The notes beneath the pieces were generated by a model. That model had not been told where the DNA came from and did not search any database. It was given only the letters and a program-made list of their open reading frames with translations. 8,127 nucleotides of DNA from Ruminococcaceae bacterium UBA3220. Its GTDB lineage: Bacteria > Bacillota > Clostridia > Oscillospirales > Acutalibacteraceae. This document shows positions 1 to 6,309 of this stretch, one piece after another. The translations under genes and the position numbers were made by a program. Location: positions 1 to 8,127 of the forward strand of contig DEWC01000062.1 of assembly GCA_002363095.1 (NCBI GenBank), read 5' to 3'. Within the stretch, counting starts at the first letter, position 1; the number at the start of each line of letters is the position of its first letter.

Positions 1-518
1 TATACTGTCGCGGATGCATCCTCGGTTACGCCCTGGAAGGTTTTGAACATTAAGTTGAACTGACGGATATCGGTAAAATTATGTTTCCCGCAGGAAGGGC
101 ATTTTATATTCTTTTCTTCAACAAAGTTTTTCATCTCTTCCTGAGAAAAGGCGTCAATCGGTTTTTGAAGCTCGAAATTGTTTTCGGCACACCAATCTTC
201 TATAAGTTTATCGGCGCGAAAGCGCTCGTGGCACTCCCTGCAATCCATAAGCGGGTCGGAAAAGCCCGCCAAATGACCGGAGGCTACCCATGTTTGCGGA
301 TTCATTAAAATTGCCGCGTCGAGCCCCACATTATAGGGATTTTCCTGAACAAATTTTTTCCACCATGCTCTTTTTATGTTGTTTTTAAGCTCGGCGCCCA
401 GCGGACCGTAATCCCATGTATTGGCAAGACCGCCGTAAATTTCGCTTCCGGGGAATACGAACCCCCTCCCCTTTGCAAGATTTACGATTTTTTCCATTGT
501 TTTCTTTGTGTTTTCCAT
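1..518 (-). CDS. glyQS: Glycyl-tRNA synthetase, single-chain dimeric type (partial, N-terminal 172 residues)
   Basis: Cytoplasmic class II aminoacyl-tRNA synthetase that charges tRNA-Gly with glycine using ATP. Only the N-terminal part is visible; the open frame runs off the left edge without a stop, and the family is usually about 460 residues. Visible are the N-terminal block GSEIYGGLANTWDYGPLG (residues 24-41), then NPQTWVASGHLAGFSDP (73-89), and two cysteine pairs, CREC (93-96) and CPSC (140-143), consistent with the zinc-binding insertion of this family. The segment FNLMFKTFQG (154-163) normally lies shortly before motif 2, which falls outside the window. The start at 518 is preceded by AAGGGAG, 11 nt upstream; a second in-frame ATG at 497 is less well placed. 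The gene is divergent from the small gene at 696. The leader is too short for a T-box, so tRNA-sensing attenuation, common for this class of gene in Bacillota, is not present here. glyS is an alternative symbol. Confidence 0.96.
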   Translation of the reverse strand, partial: MENTKKTMEKIVNLAKGRGFVFPGSEIYGGLANTWDYGPLGAELKNNIKRAWWKKFVQENPYNVGLDAAILMNPQTWVASGHLAGFSDPLMDCRECHERFRADKLIEDWCAENNFELQKPIDAFSQEEMKNFVEEKNIKCPSCGKHNFTDIRQFNLMFKTFQGVTEDASATV

Positions 519-567
519 TTTTTTGAAAACTCCCTTTTGTAAGGATATACTATAATTATACAGTAAT

Positions 568-596
568 ATAGTAATAAAAAATGACCCAAATGTCAA
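568..596 (-). promoter_or_regulatory. Predicted sigma-A promoter for glyQS
   Basis: On the minus strand TTGACA (596-591), a 17 bp spacer and TACTAT (573-568) form a good vegetative promoter. Transcription would start near 560, giving a leader of about 40 nt before the glyQS start codon. A perfect TATAAT also occurs at 560-555 but has no acceptable -35 box at normal spacing. Confidence 0.65.
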
Positions 597-618
597 TATA
601 AAACCGAACATTTTGCGA

Positions 619-630
619 TATTGTACAATA
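619..630. promoter_or_regulatory. 12 bp perfect palindrome between divergent promoters (candidate operator)
   Basis: TATTGTACAATA is its own reverse complement. It lies between the two divergent -35 boxes, 10 bp upstream of the plus-strand TTGACA (641) and 22 bp from the minus-strand one (596). The position suits a dimeric regulator acting on both directions, but AT-rich palindromes arise by chance and I recognise no specific regulator site. Confidence 0.3.
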
Positions 631-640
631 ATTAAACTTC

Positions 641-669
641 TTGACATATCATTATGTATAGTTTATACT
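641..669 (+). promoter_or_regulatory. Strong sigma-A promoter for the small bicistron
   Basis: A consensus TTGACA (641-646), exactly 17 bp of AT-rich spacer and TATACT (664-669) match the vegetative promoter at 11 of 12 positions. Transcription would start around 676, leaving a leader of about 20 nt that contains little beyond the ribosome site GAGGTGAG (685-692). Confidence 0.8.
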
Positions 670-695
670 TTAAATAAGAAAAATGAGGTGAGTTT

Positions 696-956
696 ATGGA
701 CATAAACAATATTGAACTGCATAAAATCGACTTCGATAAATTCCTTGAACTTGTCGAAAAATGCAAAGGTGATGTTTACCTTGAAACCGAAGAGGGCGAT
801 GTTCTCAATTTGAAGTCGAAACTTTGCCAAATGATTGGCATTGCGTCAATTTTGAAGCATCCCGAAATAAATGTTGCCAAAATCCATTGCGACAATCCCG
901 AAGATGAAACAATGTTATTCAGGTTCAATCTTTTTGGAGAAGTACCCGAAGAATAG
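696..956 (+). CDS. Small conserved-looking protein of unknown function, 86 residues
   Basis: I cannot assign a function. The protein is small, acidic and soluble-looking: no signal peptide, no membrane segment, no metal-binding cysteine cluster. The N-terminal part (IELHKIDFDKFLELVEKC, residues 6-23) looks helical and amphipathic. It is followed by a short strand-turn-strand pattern (DVYLETEEGDVLNLKSKL, 26-43), a hydrophobic stretch (QMIGIASIL, 45-53) and an acidic C-terminus around NPEDETMLFRFNLFG (67-81). Translation is well supported: GAGGTGAG lies just upstream of the ATG and the gene follows a near-consensus promoter. It is the first gene of a two-gene unit; the next starts 14 bp after its stop. 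Promoter, ribosome site and tight spacing argue for a real gene, although homology to a named family cannot be shown from the sequence alone. Confidence 0.85.
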   Translation: MDINNIELHKIDFDKFLELVEKCKGDVYLETEEGDVLNLKSKLCQMIGIASILKHPEINVAKIHCDNPEDETMLFRFNLFGEVPEE

Positions 957-970
957 AAAGAGAGAAAAAT

Positions 971-1246
971 ATGTCAGAAGAAAAATTTTTAACCTACAAA
1001 GGAAAACCCCTTGTTAGAAAGGGAAACGAGATTTACTACGGCGATATGAGCGAAAAGCATGTAGTAAGATTTGAAATTCTTTCAACCTCAAACAAGGATA
1101 ACCTCGAAATTGCCGATAAGGTCCTCGTGGAACTTCTTTTAAGCGATAACAAGCTCCCGAAAAAGGACAGGGTTGTAAAATCTATCGAAAGGGACTCCCT
1201 TTTCTCGGCTCTCGATATGGGATTTACATGGCTTGAAAGAGCATAA
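971..1246 (+). CDS. Small conserved-looking protein of unknown function, 91 residues
   Basis: Second gene of the bicistron, 14 bp after the first, with a purine-rich but weak ribosome site (AGAAAGAGAGA) before the ATG, so translation may partly depend on the upstream gene. The N-terminal third (FLTYKGKPLVRKGNEIYYGD, residues 6-25) looks like beta-hairpins, followed by a strand (HVVRFEILST, 30-39) and a helix (LEIADKVLVELLL, 45-57). The linker is lysine-rich and leads to a C-terminal helix (SLFSALDMGFTWLERA, 76-91). No catalytic motif, signal peptide or membrane segment is visible. I do not recognise a named family. Cytoplasmic location is inferred. The reverse strand also has an open frame here (1036-1263), but it has no ribosome site and runs against the promoter and terminator arrangement. 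Confidence 0.85.
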   Translation: MSEEKFLTYKGKPLVRKGNEIYYGDMSEKHVVRFEILSTSNKDNLEIADKVLVELLLSDNKLPKKDRVVKSIERDSLFSALDMGFTWLERA

Positions 1247-1261
1247 AATATTTTGAGCAGC

Positions 1262-1293
1262 AAAAAACCGCATTGTTTTCAATGCGGTTTTTT
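1262..1293. terminator. Bidirectional rho-independent terminator
   Basis: A perfect 14 bp stem, AAAAAACCGCATTG (1262-1275) with CAATGCGGTTTTTT (1280-1293), encloses a TTTT loop. The T tract on the right serves the small bicistron, and the A tract on the left becomes a U tract for the convergent LCP gene ending at 1309. It is placed exactly between the two converging units. Confidence 0.92.
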
Positions 1294-1308
1294 CTTTTTC
1301 CTGAATAT

Positions 1309-2325
1309 CTATTTTTGTTTATAAAAAGTGTTTAGAATCGCCGTAACAAGAGAATCGGAATCGGGATAAAACTCGACCCATTTTTCTCCGACCTTTTTCT
1401 CACCGTTTATAGTCTGATAATCAAATTGACCGCCTAAATTCCTGACTATTCCGGTCGACGCAAGATAGGTTATCTGTGAAAAAGAAAGGTCGGTTGAAGT
1501 ATAGGGTTTCATTTTGTCGTAATAAGTCTTTAACAGCCCGAAATCCTCCGAAATTTTGTTGCCCGCCTTTGAAGCAAACGCCGTCATAAACTGTTTCTGG
1601 CGTTCAAGGCGTTTTGAACTGCCCTCGGCGTCTTCGGTACGGCTTTGAAGGTAAATGCGCGCCTTTTTACCGTCAAGGTTAAGCGTGTCCCCGGTTTTAC
1701 AGCCGAGCTCCGGGATATCCTCAATGGCGGTAAGCGATATTCCGCCGATGATATCGGTGATGGCGGAGATTCCCCGCAAATCCATAGTAACATAATTGCT
1801 GATGTTTATATTCAGAAATAATCTCGACGCTGATTTGAGGGTATTTTCAGCGCTTTTTTCGGGATCTTTACCGTAGGCGTAGGACAGACAAATCTGCTCG
1901 TTTCTGGCTCCGGTATATTTCCCCTTCGGCGAGAAGATGTCAACATCGACCATCGCCTCTCTCGGTATGGGGATGATTCTTATCGCCTTTGTTTTTGTAT
2001 TAAGGGTCATAACAAAAAGAGTGTCGGCCTGACCGTTGCTTCCGATACCGAAATCGTCTCCGATTTTTTCCTTATCAATGCCGATAAAAAGCACCGAAAC
2101 GACATCGGGGTCAAGGATGTAATTGTTCCCTTTGTAGGTTACCACGCCGTCGTCAACCTCAAGCCCTTTAATGTTCGACGCCGAAATATCGCGATCGTTT
2201 TTATGGAACCTCGATTTACCTGACAACACCAAAATAAGATAGGTTATTAAGAGCAACAGCAAAAGTCCTACAATAACCGAGGCTATTATAACGGTAATCT
2301 TCCATCCTTTACTCAGTTTTGCCAT
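1309..2325 (-). CDS. LytR-CpsA-Psr (LCP) family membrane protein, divergent
   Basis: LCP proteins are membrane-anchored enzymes that transfer undecaprenyl-linked glycopolymers (teichoic acids, capsule) to peptidoglycan, acting outside the membrane. A single N-terminal transmembrane anchor spans about residues 9-34, after a short basic cytoplasmic end. The LCP domain follows: VLFIGIDK (78-85) and QADTLFVMTLN (99-109) hold the two conserved acidic positions (D84, D101). IPIPREA (118-124) stands where the family has SIPRDT. ITDIIGGISL (189-198) matches the DalGGV block, and LDGKKARIYLQSR (217-229) with KRLERQKQF (238-246) supplies the conserved arginines. The usual GD-GR motif here reads GSSKR, and PRD reads PRE, so the active site deviates from consensus. 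There is no LytR_C domain. ATG at 2325 has AAGGAG 8 nt upstream. It is the last gene after ackA and galK, 59 bp downstream of the latter. The polymer it transfers cannot be told; reduced activity is possible. Confidence 0.85.
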   Translation of the reverse strand: MAKLSKGWKITVIIASVIVGLLLLLLITYLILVLSGKSRFHKNDRDISASNIKGLEVDDGVVTYKGNNYILDPDVVSVLFIGIDKEKIGDDFGIGSNGQADTLFVMTLNTKTKAIRIIPIPREAMVDVDIFSPKGKYTGARNEQICLSYAYGKDPEKSAENTLKSASRLFLNINISNYVTMDLRGISAITDIIGGISLTAIEDIPELGCKTGDTLNLDGKKARIYLQSRTEDAEGSSKRLERQKQFMTAFASKAGNKISEDFGLLKTYYDKMKPYTSTDLSFSQITYLASTGIVRNLGGQFDYQTINGEKKVGEKWVEFYPDSDSLVTAILNTFYKQK

Positions 2326-2344
2326 AAATCAATCTCCTTGCTTG

Positions 2345-2368
2345 AAAAATCGGGTTAATTCCGCCCGA
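2345..2368 (-). terminator. Possible weak terminator or attenuator between galK-like gene and LCP gene
   Basis: On the minus strand TCGGG (2368-2364), a 9 nt loop and CCCGA (2354-2350) are followed by five T residues (2349-2345). The core stem is only 5 bp, extendable by A-U and G-U pairs into the T tract at the cost of freeing it. It would reduce rather than abolish read-through into the LCP gene, for which I see no clear separate promoter. Confidence 0.35.
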
Positions 2369-2384
2369 CTCGCGACAGGCTTTA

Positions 2385-3659
2385 TCATTTTATTTCATAT
2401 CCGCCGACGGGACGAATTTTAAGCGGAACGCAGGAGTCTTTTCCGAAAACATCTTCGATCATCTTAACATAATCTTTGAGCATTGCATTCGGGATATAAC
2501 ACTGTATTGTTCCGGCAAATCCCCCGCCGTGTACACGGCAGGCGCCCTTTCCGCCTAAAAATCTCTTTGTAAGCGCTATCGCAAGGCAAAGACCCTGCTC
2601 TCTGACGGCGGAATTCGAATAAAGATTTTGAAGATACTTATAGGATGAATTCCCCGAAGAGGTAACCTCTTCTAAAAAGGTTTCAAAATCGGCGTTTTTA
2701 AGGGCTTCTTTCTGAATTTCAACGCGATGGCTTTCATTAAAATAATGGAAGGCGCGAAGAACGGCGCGATCGCCGCAGGATTTACGAAGCGGTCCTATCT
2801 GGGAATAAAATTCGTTTTCGTCAACATTGCGAAGGTGTTTTTTGTTGCCCAAAAACTCACTTACCGATTTCATTTCCTTTGTAATATCGGCATAATCGTT
2901 AGTAAGGTCGGCGTGATTACCGCCGGTGTCGACAACACAAAGAGTGTATCCCGATTTTGAAAAATCAACATCTATCTTCTCGACTACCGGATTTGACGGA
3001 TCATAAAAATCCGCATAGGTAAATCCGCCCACCGAGCTTGCCATCTGGTCAAGAAGTCCGCAGGGCTTACCGAAATATTCGCATTCGGCAAACTGGGAAT
3101 ACTTGGCTATTGTTACGGCGTCAACCTTGTTTTGGTTGTAAACCGAGTTTATAATATTCGCCACTAAAACCTCAAACGCCGCCGAGGATGAAAGCCCGGA
3201 GCCCTTTAAAACATTTGATACGGTGTAGGCGTCAAATCCGCCAATGTTAAGGCCATTATTCTTAAACGCGGCGCAAACGCCTCTTATGAGGGCGGCGGAT
3301 TTCCCCTTTTCGTCGGCTGAAATTGAAAGATTATCAAGATTTACGATATCCATCGGATATCCTTCCGAGCGAATTCTTATAATATTTTCATCATTTTGGC
3401 TCACAACGGCGATAACATCAAGATTAACGCTTCCCGCAAGAACACAACCGTGCTGGTGGTCTGTATGATTTCCGCCGATTTCGGTTCTTCCGGGAGCCGA
3501 AAACAAACGCAAATTGTCGCGTTCGCCGAAAAGATTTGTAAAGGAATCTACCGCCTTTGAGTATCTTTCTGCGGCGACTTTGTTATCTGAGTAAAGGAGT
3601 TCAAAATCTTTATTATAATCCCCTGAGAGTATTTTTTGTTTTAACTGTTGATTATTCAT
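2385..3659 (-). CDS. galK: Galactokinase-like GHMP sugar kinase, divergent sugar-binding motif
   Basis: GHMP-superfamily sugar kinase. Galactokinase phosphorylates galactose at C1 with ATP in the cytoplasm, the first step of the Leloir pathway. All three family motifs are present. Motif 1 is SAPGRTEIGGNHTDH (residues 54-68), with the R58 and D67 equivalents of sugar-binding residues. Motif 2, GSGLSSSAAF (153-162), is the phosphate-binding loop. CGLLDQ (200-205) provides the catalytic aspartate D204. Motif 3 is VHGGGFAGT (376-384). Length (424) is typical for the galactokinase family or slightly above. Oddities: canonical GRxNxIGEHxDY reads GRTEIGGNHTDH, with Asn at the Glu that contacts the sugar, and the usual YNxRR segment reads YADITKEM (256-263). 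No galT or galE is in the window. ATG at 3659 has GGAG 6 nt upstream. It starts 18 bp after the ackA stop, so the two are probably one transcript. Kinase activity is well supported; galactose as the substrate is only probable. Confidence 0.85.
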   Translation of the reverse strand: MNNQQLKQKILSGDYNKDFELLYSDNKVAAERYSKAVDSFTNLFGERDNLRLFSAPGRTEIGGNHTDHQHGCVLAGSVNLDVIAVVSQNDENIIRIRSEGYPMDIVNLDNLSISADEKGKSAALIRGVCAAFKNNGLNIGGFDAYTVSNVLKGSGLSSSAAFEVLVANIINSVYNQNKVDAVTIAKYSQFAECEYFGKPCGLLDQMASSVGGFTYADFYDPSNPVVEKIDVDFSKSGYTLCVVDTGGNHADLTNDYADITKEMKSVSEFLGNKKHLRNVDENEFYSQIGPLRKSCGDRAVLRAFHYFNESHRVEIQKEALKNADFETFLEEVTSSGNSSYKYLQNLYSNSAVREQGLCLAIALTKRFLGGKGACRVHGGGFAGTIQCYIPNAMLKDYVKMIEDVFGKDSCVPLKIRPVGGYEIK

Positions 3660-3677
3660 AAACTTCTCCGCTTCTTA

Positions 3678-4877
3678 TTATAACTTTGAAACAATTTCAA
3701 GAGTGTCTCTTGCAATGGCAAGTTCTTCATTAGTGGGAATTACGAAAATATCAACACCGCTTTCATCGGTGGAAATTTTTACCTCTTTACCGCGAAGTTT
3801 GTTAAGGTCTTTGTCAATTTTAACCCCTAAAAATGCAAGGTTTTCGCAAACATATTCGCGAAGCTCGGGGTCGTTTTCACCTATACCTCCCGTGAAGGCG
3901 ATAGCGTCAACACCGTTCATTGCGGCGATATACTGACCTACAAACTTCAGAATTTGATATCTTTGCATATCGGTTGCAAGTTTTGCTCTCTCGTTGCCGG
4001 ATTCGGCGGCGGCGGCAATATCACGGTTATCGTTTGAAACGCCTGAAATACCGAGCATTCCCGATTTTTTGTTACAGATGTTATTGATGTCGGCTGCCGA
4101 AAGATTTTCCTTTTCGGCGATATATGTGAGCGCCGAGGGGTCAATTGTTCCCGAGCGGGTGCCCATCATAAAACCGTCAAGCGGAGTAAATCCCATAGAT
4201 GTATCTATGCATTTCCCGTCCTTAATCGCGGTGATTGAGCAACCGTTACCTAAATGGCAGGTTATAATCTTTAAATCCTTTTTATCCTTGTTTTCAAGCA
4301 CGGCAACGCGGTCGGAAACAAAGCGGTGGGAGGTGCCGTGCGCACCGTATTTTCTTACACCGTATTTCTCATAGTATTCATAAGGCAAAGCGTACATATA
4401 CGCCTTAGCAGGCATAGTTTGATGGAAAGAAGTATCAAAAACAACCACTTGGGGTATCTTATCGCCAAAGGTCTTGATGCACGCCTTTATGGCAAGAACA
4501 TGGGCGGGGTTATGAAGAGGAGCCATAGCGCCCAAATCGGAAATATCCGACAAAACCTTATCGTTAACAAGGCATGAGCCCTTGAAAATCGCACCGCCTT
4601 GCACTATACGGTGTCCTATTGCGGCAATTTCATCAAAGGAATCGATAACCTTCGCCTTAGAGTTTACCATTGCGTAAACAACCGCTTCAAACGCCTCGCT
4701 GTGGGTAGGCATCGGGGTCTCCGCCTTATACTCGCGTCCGTCCGCCGCCTTATGGGAAATAGCGCCGGTAACACCTATTCTCTCACATAATCCTTTTGCA
4801 AGAACCTGTTCATTATCCATATCAATAAGCTGATATTTAAGGGATGAACTTCCTGCGTTGACAACAAAAATTTTCAT
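3678..4877 (-). CDS. ackA: Acetate kinase
   Basis: Cytoplasmic enzyme that converts acetyl phosphate and ADP to acetate and ATP, reversibly; in fermenting anaerobes it is the main ATP-yielding step of acetate production. Full length at 399 residues. The signature VNAGSSSLK (6-14) holds N7, S10 and S12. R90 (in GHRIVQGG), D148 (in FDTSFH), H180 (in YGAHGTSHR) and R241 (in GTRSGTIDP) match the known substrate-binding and catalytic residues of the Methanosarcina enzyme. GGIGEND (330-336) is the nucleotide-binding block, and NEE (383-385) near the C-terminus supplies the magnesium-associated glutamate. ATG at 4877 is preceded by AAGGAG 6 nt upstream. It is first in a probable minus-strand transcript with the galK-like and LCP genes, and divergent from tmcAL. 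The usual partner pta is not adjacent in the window. Confidence 0.98.
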   Translation of the reverse strand: MKIFVVNAGSSSLKYQLIDMDNEQVLAKGLCERIGVTGAISHKAADGREYKAETPMPTHSEAFEAVVYAMVNSKAKVIDSFDEIAAIGHRIVQGGAIFKGSCLVNDKVLSDISDLGAMAPLHNPAHVLAIKACIKTFGDKIPQVVVFDTSFHQTMPAKAYMYALPYEYYEKYGVRKYGAHGTSHRFVSDRVAVLENKDKKDLKIITCHLGNGCSITAIKDGKCIDTSMGFTPLDGFMMGTRSGTIDPSALTYIAEKENLSAADINNICNKKSGMLGISGVSNDNRDIAAAAESGNERAKLATDMQRYQILKFVGQYIAAMNGVDAIAFTGGIGENDPELREYVCENLAFLGVKIDKDLNKLRGKEVKISTDESGVDIFVIPTNEELAIARDTLEIVSKL

Positions 4878-4904
4878 AATATTCTCCTTTTTTTGAAAAT
4901 CTTA

Positions 4905-4933
4905 TTGAAGACCGCGCCTGTTTATGATAAAAT
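4905..4933 (+). promoter_or_regulatory. Candidate promoter for tmcAL
   Basis: TTGAAG (4905-4910), a 17 bp spacer and TAAAAT (4928-4933) make a plausible vegetative promoter with a leader of about 70 nt. A perfect TATAAT at 4955-4960 is an alternative -10 box, but its -35 region (TTAATC, 16 bp away) is poor. I cannot decide between them; either sits within the ackA control region. Confidence 0.4.
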
Positions 4934-4955
4934 TAATCACGGTTTTAACTAATAT

Positions 4956-4984
4956 ATAATACTATATCTATTCAAACTTTTCAA
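4956..4984 (-). promoter_or_regulatory. Predicted sigma-A promoter for ackA and downstream genes
   Basis: On the minus strand TTGAAA (4984-4979), a 17 bp spacer and TATTAT (4961-4956) match the vegetative consensus well, giving a leader of about 70 nt before ackA. The -35 box lies only about 24 bp upstream of the tmcAL start codon, so the two divergent transcription units share DNA. Confidence 0.6.
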
Positions 4985-4993
4985 GTGCTTTTT

Positions 4994-5000
4994 GGGAGGG
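4994..5000 (+). promoter_or_regulatory. Strong ribosome binding site that fixes a TTG start
   Basis: GGGAGGG lies 7 nt before the TTG at 5008. No ATG or GTG in the frame precedes the conserved GIIAEFNP block, so this Shine-Dalgarno site and the family's N-terminal length together assign TTG as the start. Confidence 0.8.
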
Positions 5001-5007
5001 ATACCGC

Positions 5008-6171
5008 TTGGGTGTTACCGGAATTATCGCCGAATTCAATCCGCTTCATAACGGGCATAAAAGGCTTATTGATTTCGCCGGAAAAAACGGCGATACGGTA
5101 GTATGTGTCATAAGCGGCAATTTCGTTGAGCGCGGTGATGTTGCCTGTCTTTCAAAGGCTAAGCGCGCCGAATTTGCCCTCAAATGCGGGGTGGATATTG
5201 TAGCCGAAATGCCGGTTTTATGGTCGATGTCAACAGCTCAGAACTTTGCTCTTTGCGGTGTATTTGAACTGTATAATTTAGGGTGCGATACCGTTCTTTT
5301 CGGGAGCGAATGCGGTGATATCGAAAAGCTTATGAAAACCGCCGATATCCTTTTATCGGACGAATTTTCCCTCATTGTCGCCGAAAAAATGAAATCGGGT
5401 ATAACCTTCGCCGCGGCGCGTGAGGAAGCGGCGGTAAAGCTCGGCGCCGAAAAGGATATTCTTTCAAAGCCGAACAACAATTTAGGACTTGAATATATAA
5501 TAGCGGCTAAAAAACTCAATCTCCCTTTAAAATTCGCAACGGTTTTGCGTGAGGGCGAACCGCACGACAGTAAAAACGAGGGGTCGAATTATGTTTCGGC
5601 TTCGTTTATAAGAGAAAAAATCCTGTCAGGCGATATCGGATATGCCGAAAGATTTATGCCGCTTCAAATAAGAGGCTCTTTTTCCCCTGACTCGGTTGCC
5701 GATATAAGGCGCGCGGATAGGGCGTTTCTCGGGATTTTGCGAACAAAAGCGCAGGAAGACTTTAAAAACCTGCCCGATTTAAGCGAGGGCATTGAGAACA
5801 AACTTTATTTTTCGTTACGGGTTGCAAAAAGCCTCGATGAATTATACGGTATGATAAAATCAAAACGCTATACTTTAGCGAGGGTTCGCAGGCTCGTTTT
5901 ATCGGCAGTTCTCGGCTTTGATAAAAAGTTTTTTATGCGCACCCCTCCGTATATCAGAATTCTCGGTTTTTCGGCGCGCGGAGAAGAACATATCCGAACC
6001 GCCGTTTCAATAATACCCGTTGTTATGAGGGTATCCGAAATAGCAAAACTTGACAGCGATTCGCGCGATGTTTTCGAAACCGAATGTCTTGCTACCGACC
6101 TTTACGCGCTTTGCTTCAGTCGGCCGCTCGAATGCGGACTTGAATACAAATATAAACTGCTTAAACCGTAG
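5008..6171 (+). CDS. tmcAL: tRNA(Met) cytidine acetate ligase (TmcAL, YlbM family)
   Basis: Member of the HIGH-motif nucleotidyltransferase-like family. Its characterised Bacillus member makes N4-acetylcytidine at the wobble C34 of elongator tRNA-Met, activating acetate with ATP as acetyl-AMP rather than using acetyl-CoA. The N-terminus GIIAEFNPLHNGHKRLI (residues 5-21) carries the diagnostic HNGH motif (14-17). ISGNFVERGD (35-44), EMPVLWSMSTAQNFA (67-81), FGSECGD (98-104), PNNNLGLEYI (154-163) and SASFIREKI (197-205) are the other family blocks. At 387 residues it is slightly shorter than the roughly 415-residue Bacillus protein. The start is TTG, supported by a strong ribosome site. It is divergent from ackA, an arrangement that fits shared use of acetate; in Clostridium the same family gene is also found near pta-ackA. 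No convincing terminator follows it before the next promoter. Confidence 0.93.
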   Translation: MGVTGIIAEFNPLHNGHKRLIDFAGKNGDTVVCVISGNFVERGDVACLSKAKRAEFALKCGVDIVAEMPVLWSMSTAQNFALCGVFELYNLGCDTVLFGSECGDIEKLMKTADILLSDEFSLIVAEKMKSGITFAAAREEAAVKLGAEKDILSKPNNNLGLEYIIAAKKLNLPLKFATVLREGEPHDSKNEGSNYVSASFIREKILSGDIGYAERFMPLQIRGSFSPDSVADIRRADRAFLGILRTKAQEDFKNLPDLSEGIENKLYFSLRVAKSLDELYGMIKSKRYTLARVRRLVLSAVLGFDKKFFMRTPPYIRILGFSARGEEHIRTAVSIIPVVMRVSEIAKLDSDSRDVFETECLATDLYALCFSRPLECGLEYKYKLLKP

Positions 6172-6250
6172 TCGGTTCTCATAAATTCATTTTCTTACGG
6201 CTGAATTCATTACATTCAATTGTTTTTTCTTGTCTTGGCATCGTTAAATC
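6172..6250. other. Intergenic stretch after tmcAL without a clear terminator
   Basis: Only weak structure is visible. AACCG/CGGTT (6164-6177) forms a 5 bp hairpin over the tmcAL stop codon without a T tract. The octamer AATTCATT occurs twice (6184-6191, 6204-6211), and the first copy can pair weakly with TGAATT (6202-6207). Six T residues follow at 6223-6228. Read-through into the next gene is possible. Confidence 0.3.
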
Positions 6251-6279
6251 TTGACTTATCTGTGAGTTTGTTATATAAT
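6251..6279 (+). promoter_or_regulatory. Sigma-A promoter for the Ldh2-family gene
   Basis: TTGACT (6251-6256), a 17 bp spacer and a perfect TATAAT (6274-6279) match the vegetative consensus at 11 of 12 positions. Transcription would begin near 6286, about 24 nt before the ATG, so the leader holds little more than the ribosome site AGGAG. Confidence 0.8.
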
Positions 6280-6309
6280 TAACAAAAGACTTTTTTAGGA
6301 GATGTTTAT

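Noticed and set aside
81..308. Open frame on the plus strand opposite glyQS
   Set aside because: It lies wholly inside the antisense of the conserved GlyRS frame and has no ribosome site or recognisable protein pattern.
555..560. Perfect minus-strand TATAAT as the glyQS -10 box
   Set aside because: The nearest TTGACA is 30 bp away and the correctly spaced hexamer (CATTTT) is poor; TACTAT at 573-568 fits better.
1036..1263. 75-codon reverse-strand frame over the second small gene
   Set aside because: The plus-strand gene has promoter, operon spacing and terminator in its favour; the reverse frame has none of these.
3994..4374. 126-codon plus-strand frame inside ackA
   Set aside because: ackA has every catalytic residue; this is a shadow frame, rich in Ser and Pro, typical of antisense reading.
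5238..5519. 93-codon reverse frame inside tmcAL
   Set aside because: It is a shadow of a full-length recognised gene, with no signals of its own.
6164..6177. Hairpin over the tmcAL stop codon as a terminator
   Set aside because: The stem is only 5 bp and no T tract follows directly.
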